A DNA stretch of 7,965 nt, from contig JAABRN010000426.1 of assembly GCA_011390855.1 (NCBI GenBank), positions 1 through 7,965 of the forward strand, read 5' to 3'. This stretch comes from Hydrogenophaga sp. (lineage in GTDB: Bacteria > Pseudomonadota > Gammaproteobacteria > Burkholderiales > Burkholderiaceae_C). Below the pieces are notes generated by a model. That model saw only the letters and a program-made list of their open reading frames with translations. It ran no database searches and was not told where the DNA came from. The position numbers were made by a program, and so were the translations under genes. Of this stretch, positions 7,314-7,965 are shown piece after piece (positions within the stretch are counted from its first letter, which is position 1; every line of letters starts with the position of its first letter).

Positions 7314-7342
7314 TTGACAGACCAAGGCCAAATTCATGTGCT
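7314..7342 (+). promoter_or_regulatory. Possible sigma-70 promoter for the rhodanese gene
   Basis: A perfect -35 hexamer TTGACA (7314-7319) is followed, after 17 nt, by TGTGCT (7337-7342). The latter matches only three positions of the -10 consensus. The location fits a promoter for the rhodanese gene starting at 7457, giving a leader of about 105-110 nt. The weak -10 box keeps this tentative. Confidence 0.3.
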
Positions 7343-7444
7343 CTGGCATCGAGGCCATTGACCCAACCACTTCCATGAACCTGCGTAACACGGCAGACTT
7401 GGACGCTGAAAACGCAAACACACGCTTGAACAAGCACTTGTATG

Positions 7445-7450
7445 AAGGAG
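7445..7450 (+). promoter_or_regulatory. Strong Shine-Dalgarno site of the rhodanese gene
   Basis: AAGGAG lies six nt before the ATG at 7457. It decides the start, because an in-frame ATG at 7442 lies just before this site and would place it inside the coding region. It is the only near-consensus ribosome binding site I see before a gene in this window. Confidence 0.85.
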
Positions 7451-7456
7451 ATCCCG

Positions 7457-7837
7457 ATGAAGAACGCCATGGACCTGGTCGCCGCCGCCAAAGCCCACGT
7501 GACCGAAGTACCGCTGGACGCGGCCGAAGCCGCGATCCGCGAGGCTGATGTGCTGCTCGACGTGAGAGAAGAGAGCGAATTCGCGAGCGGCCACATTCCC
7601 GGTGCCGTGCACGCCTCACGCGGCATGCTCGAGTTCAAGCTCAGCAGCACGCCAGCCCTGCAGTCGCGCGACCTGAAAGTGGTGCTGTACTGCAAGACCA
7701 GCGGACGCGCAGCCCTGGCTGCACAGGCGATGCACGACATGGGCTACCTGAACGTGCAGTCGCTTGCCGGCGGCTTTGATGCCTGGAAGGCGTCGGACAA
7801 GCCGGTGGTGAAGCCGGAATTGCCGAGTTTTGGGTAA
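7457..7837 (+). CDS. Single-domain rhodanese-like sulfurtransferase
   Basis: This small cytoplasmic protein of 126 residues carries one rhodanese domain. LLDVREESEFASGHIPGAVHASRGMLEF (33-60) is the typical first half. C79 in the loop C-K-T-S-G-R (79-84) is the catalytic cysteine that would carry a persulfide. GYLNVQSLAGGFDAW (96-110) is the usual C-terminal signature. There is no signal peptide or membrane anchor. Such proteins move sulfane sulfur from thiosulfate, glutathione persulfide or a protein persulfide to cyanide or another thiol; the real substrate cannot be read from the sequence. The six-residue active loop ending in Arg fits a sulfurtransferase rather than a Cdc25-type phosphatase, which has a seven-residue loop. 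It probably has its own promoter, since 258 nt separate it from the preceding gene. A link to the glutathione genes on the other strand is possible but not shown. Confidence 0.93.
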   Translation: MKNAMDLVAAAKAHVTEVPLDAAEAAIREADVLLDVREESEFASGHIPGAVHASRGMLEFKLSSTPALQSRDLKVVLYCKTSGRAALAAQAMHDMGYLNVQSLAGGFDAWKASDKPVVKPELPSFG

Positions 7838-7861
7838 GCGATATGCGGATGCCTCGCGGTC

Positions 7862-7914
7862 GGGAATGGGCCCGGAGCGGCCCACCTGAAATGGACCTCA
7901 CAGCTGCCATTCCC
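7862..7914 (+). repeat. Nested inverted repeat downstream of the rhodanese gene
   Basis: GGGAATGG (7862-7869) is the exact reverse complement of CCATTCCC (7907-7914). Within it lies a second dyad, TGGGCC/GGCCCA (7867-7884, loop CGGAGC), whose first bases overlap the outer arm. It starts 24 nt after the rhodanese stop. With no T-run after the inner hairpin it is not a textbook terminator. It may be a transcription-end structure or an interspersed intergenic repeat. The remaining 51 nt of the window show no gene. Confidence 0.4.
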
Positions 7915-7965
7915 TTTGCAGCAATTGGCATGTCCTGTGGAGTTAGACGTGAACGCCAGAATAGC

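Noticed and set aside
7270..7740. A 156-codon minus-strand frame over the rhodanese gene
   Set aside because: It is antisense to a gene with a complete rhodanese domain and a strong ribosome binding site; its product is Ser/Ala/Arg-rich with no pattern.

Overview
The window looks like chromosomal DNA of a GC-rich betaproteobacterium, most likely a member of the Comamonadaceae (Hydrogenophaga/Rhodoferax/Polaromonas relatives). This rests on the protein flavour (the ProA motif S-P-C-N-A-T-E and an Acidithiobacillus-type GshA) and on base composition. It is a family-level inference from memory, not from a search. No rRNA, tRNA, CRISPR array, phage gene or insertion-sequence transposase was seen.

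Minus-strand block, read right to left from about 5930 to 185: proA (proline biosynthesis), gshA (glutamate-cysteine ligase), a BenE-type membrane transporter, gshB (glutathione synthase) and a conserved protein of unknown function. The two enzymes of glutathione synthesis are separated only by the transporter. The benE stop codon lies 11 nt before the gshB start, so those two are probably co-translated. GshA makes gamma-glutamylcysteine and GshB adds glycine; ProA works on another activated form of glutamate but belongs to a separate pathway.

Plus-strand block: a DUF2855 (medium-chain-dehydrogenase-like) protein diverges from proA across a 116-nt gap. It is followed by a small single-domain rhodanese with its own strong ribosome binding site and a 258-nt leader region.

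The most notable non-coding structure is a pair of about 80-nt palindromic elements of one family, at 3090-3169 (plus orientation) and 4474-4554 (minus orientation). They bracket gshA almost exactly and both point inward. Each has a large imperfect palindrome with a CCGGC/GCCGG core, then a C-run/G-run hairpin, then TGACG and a terminal GGCGCGGGGG. The stem arms differ between copies but stay complementary within each copy, so structure appears to be conserved. Further palindromes lie at the 3' ends of the unknown gene (151-185), proA (4632-4649) and the rhodanese (7862-7914). Every gap between genes is shorter than 300 nt.
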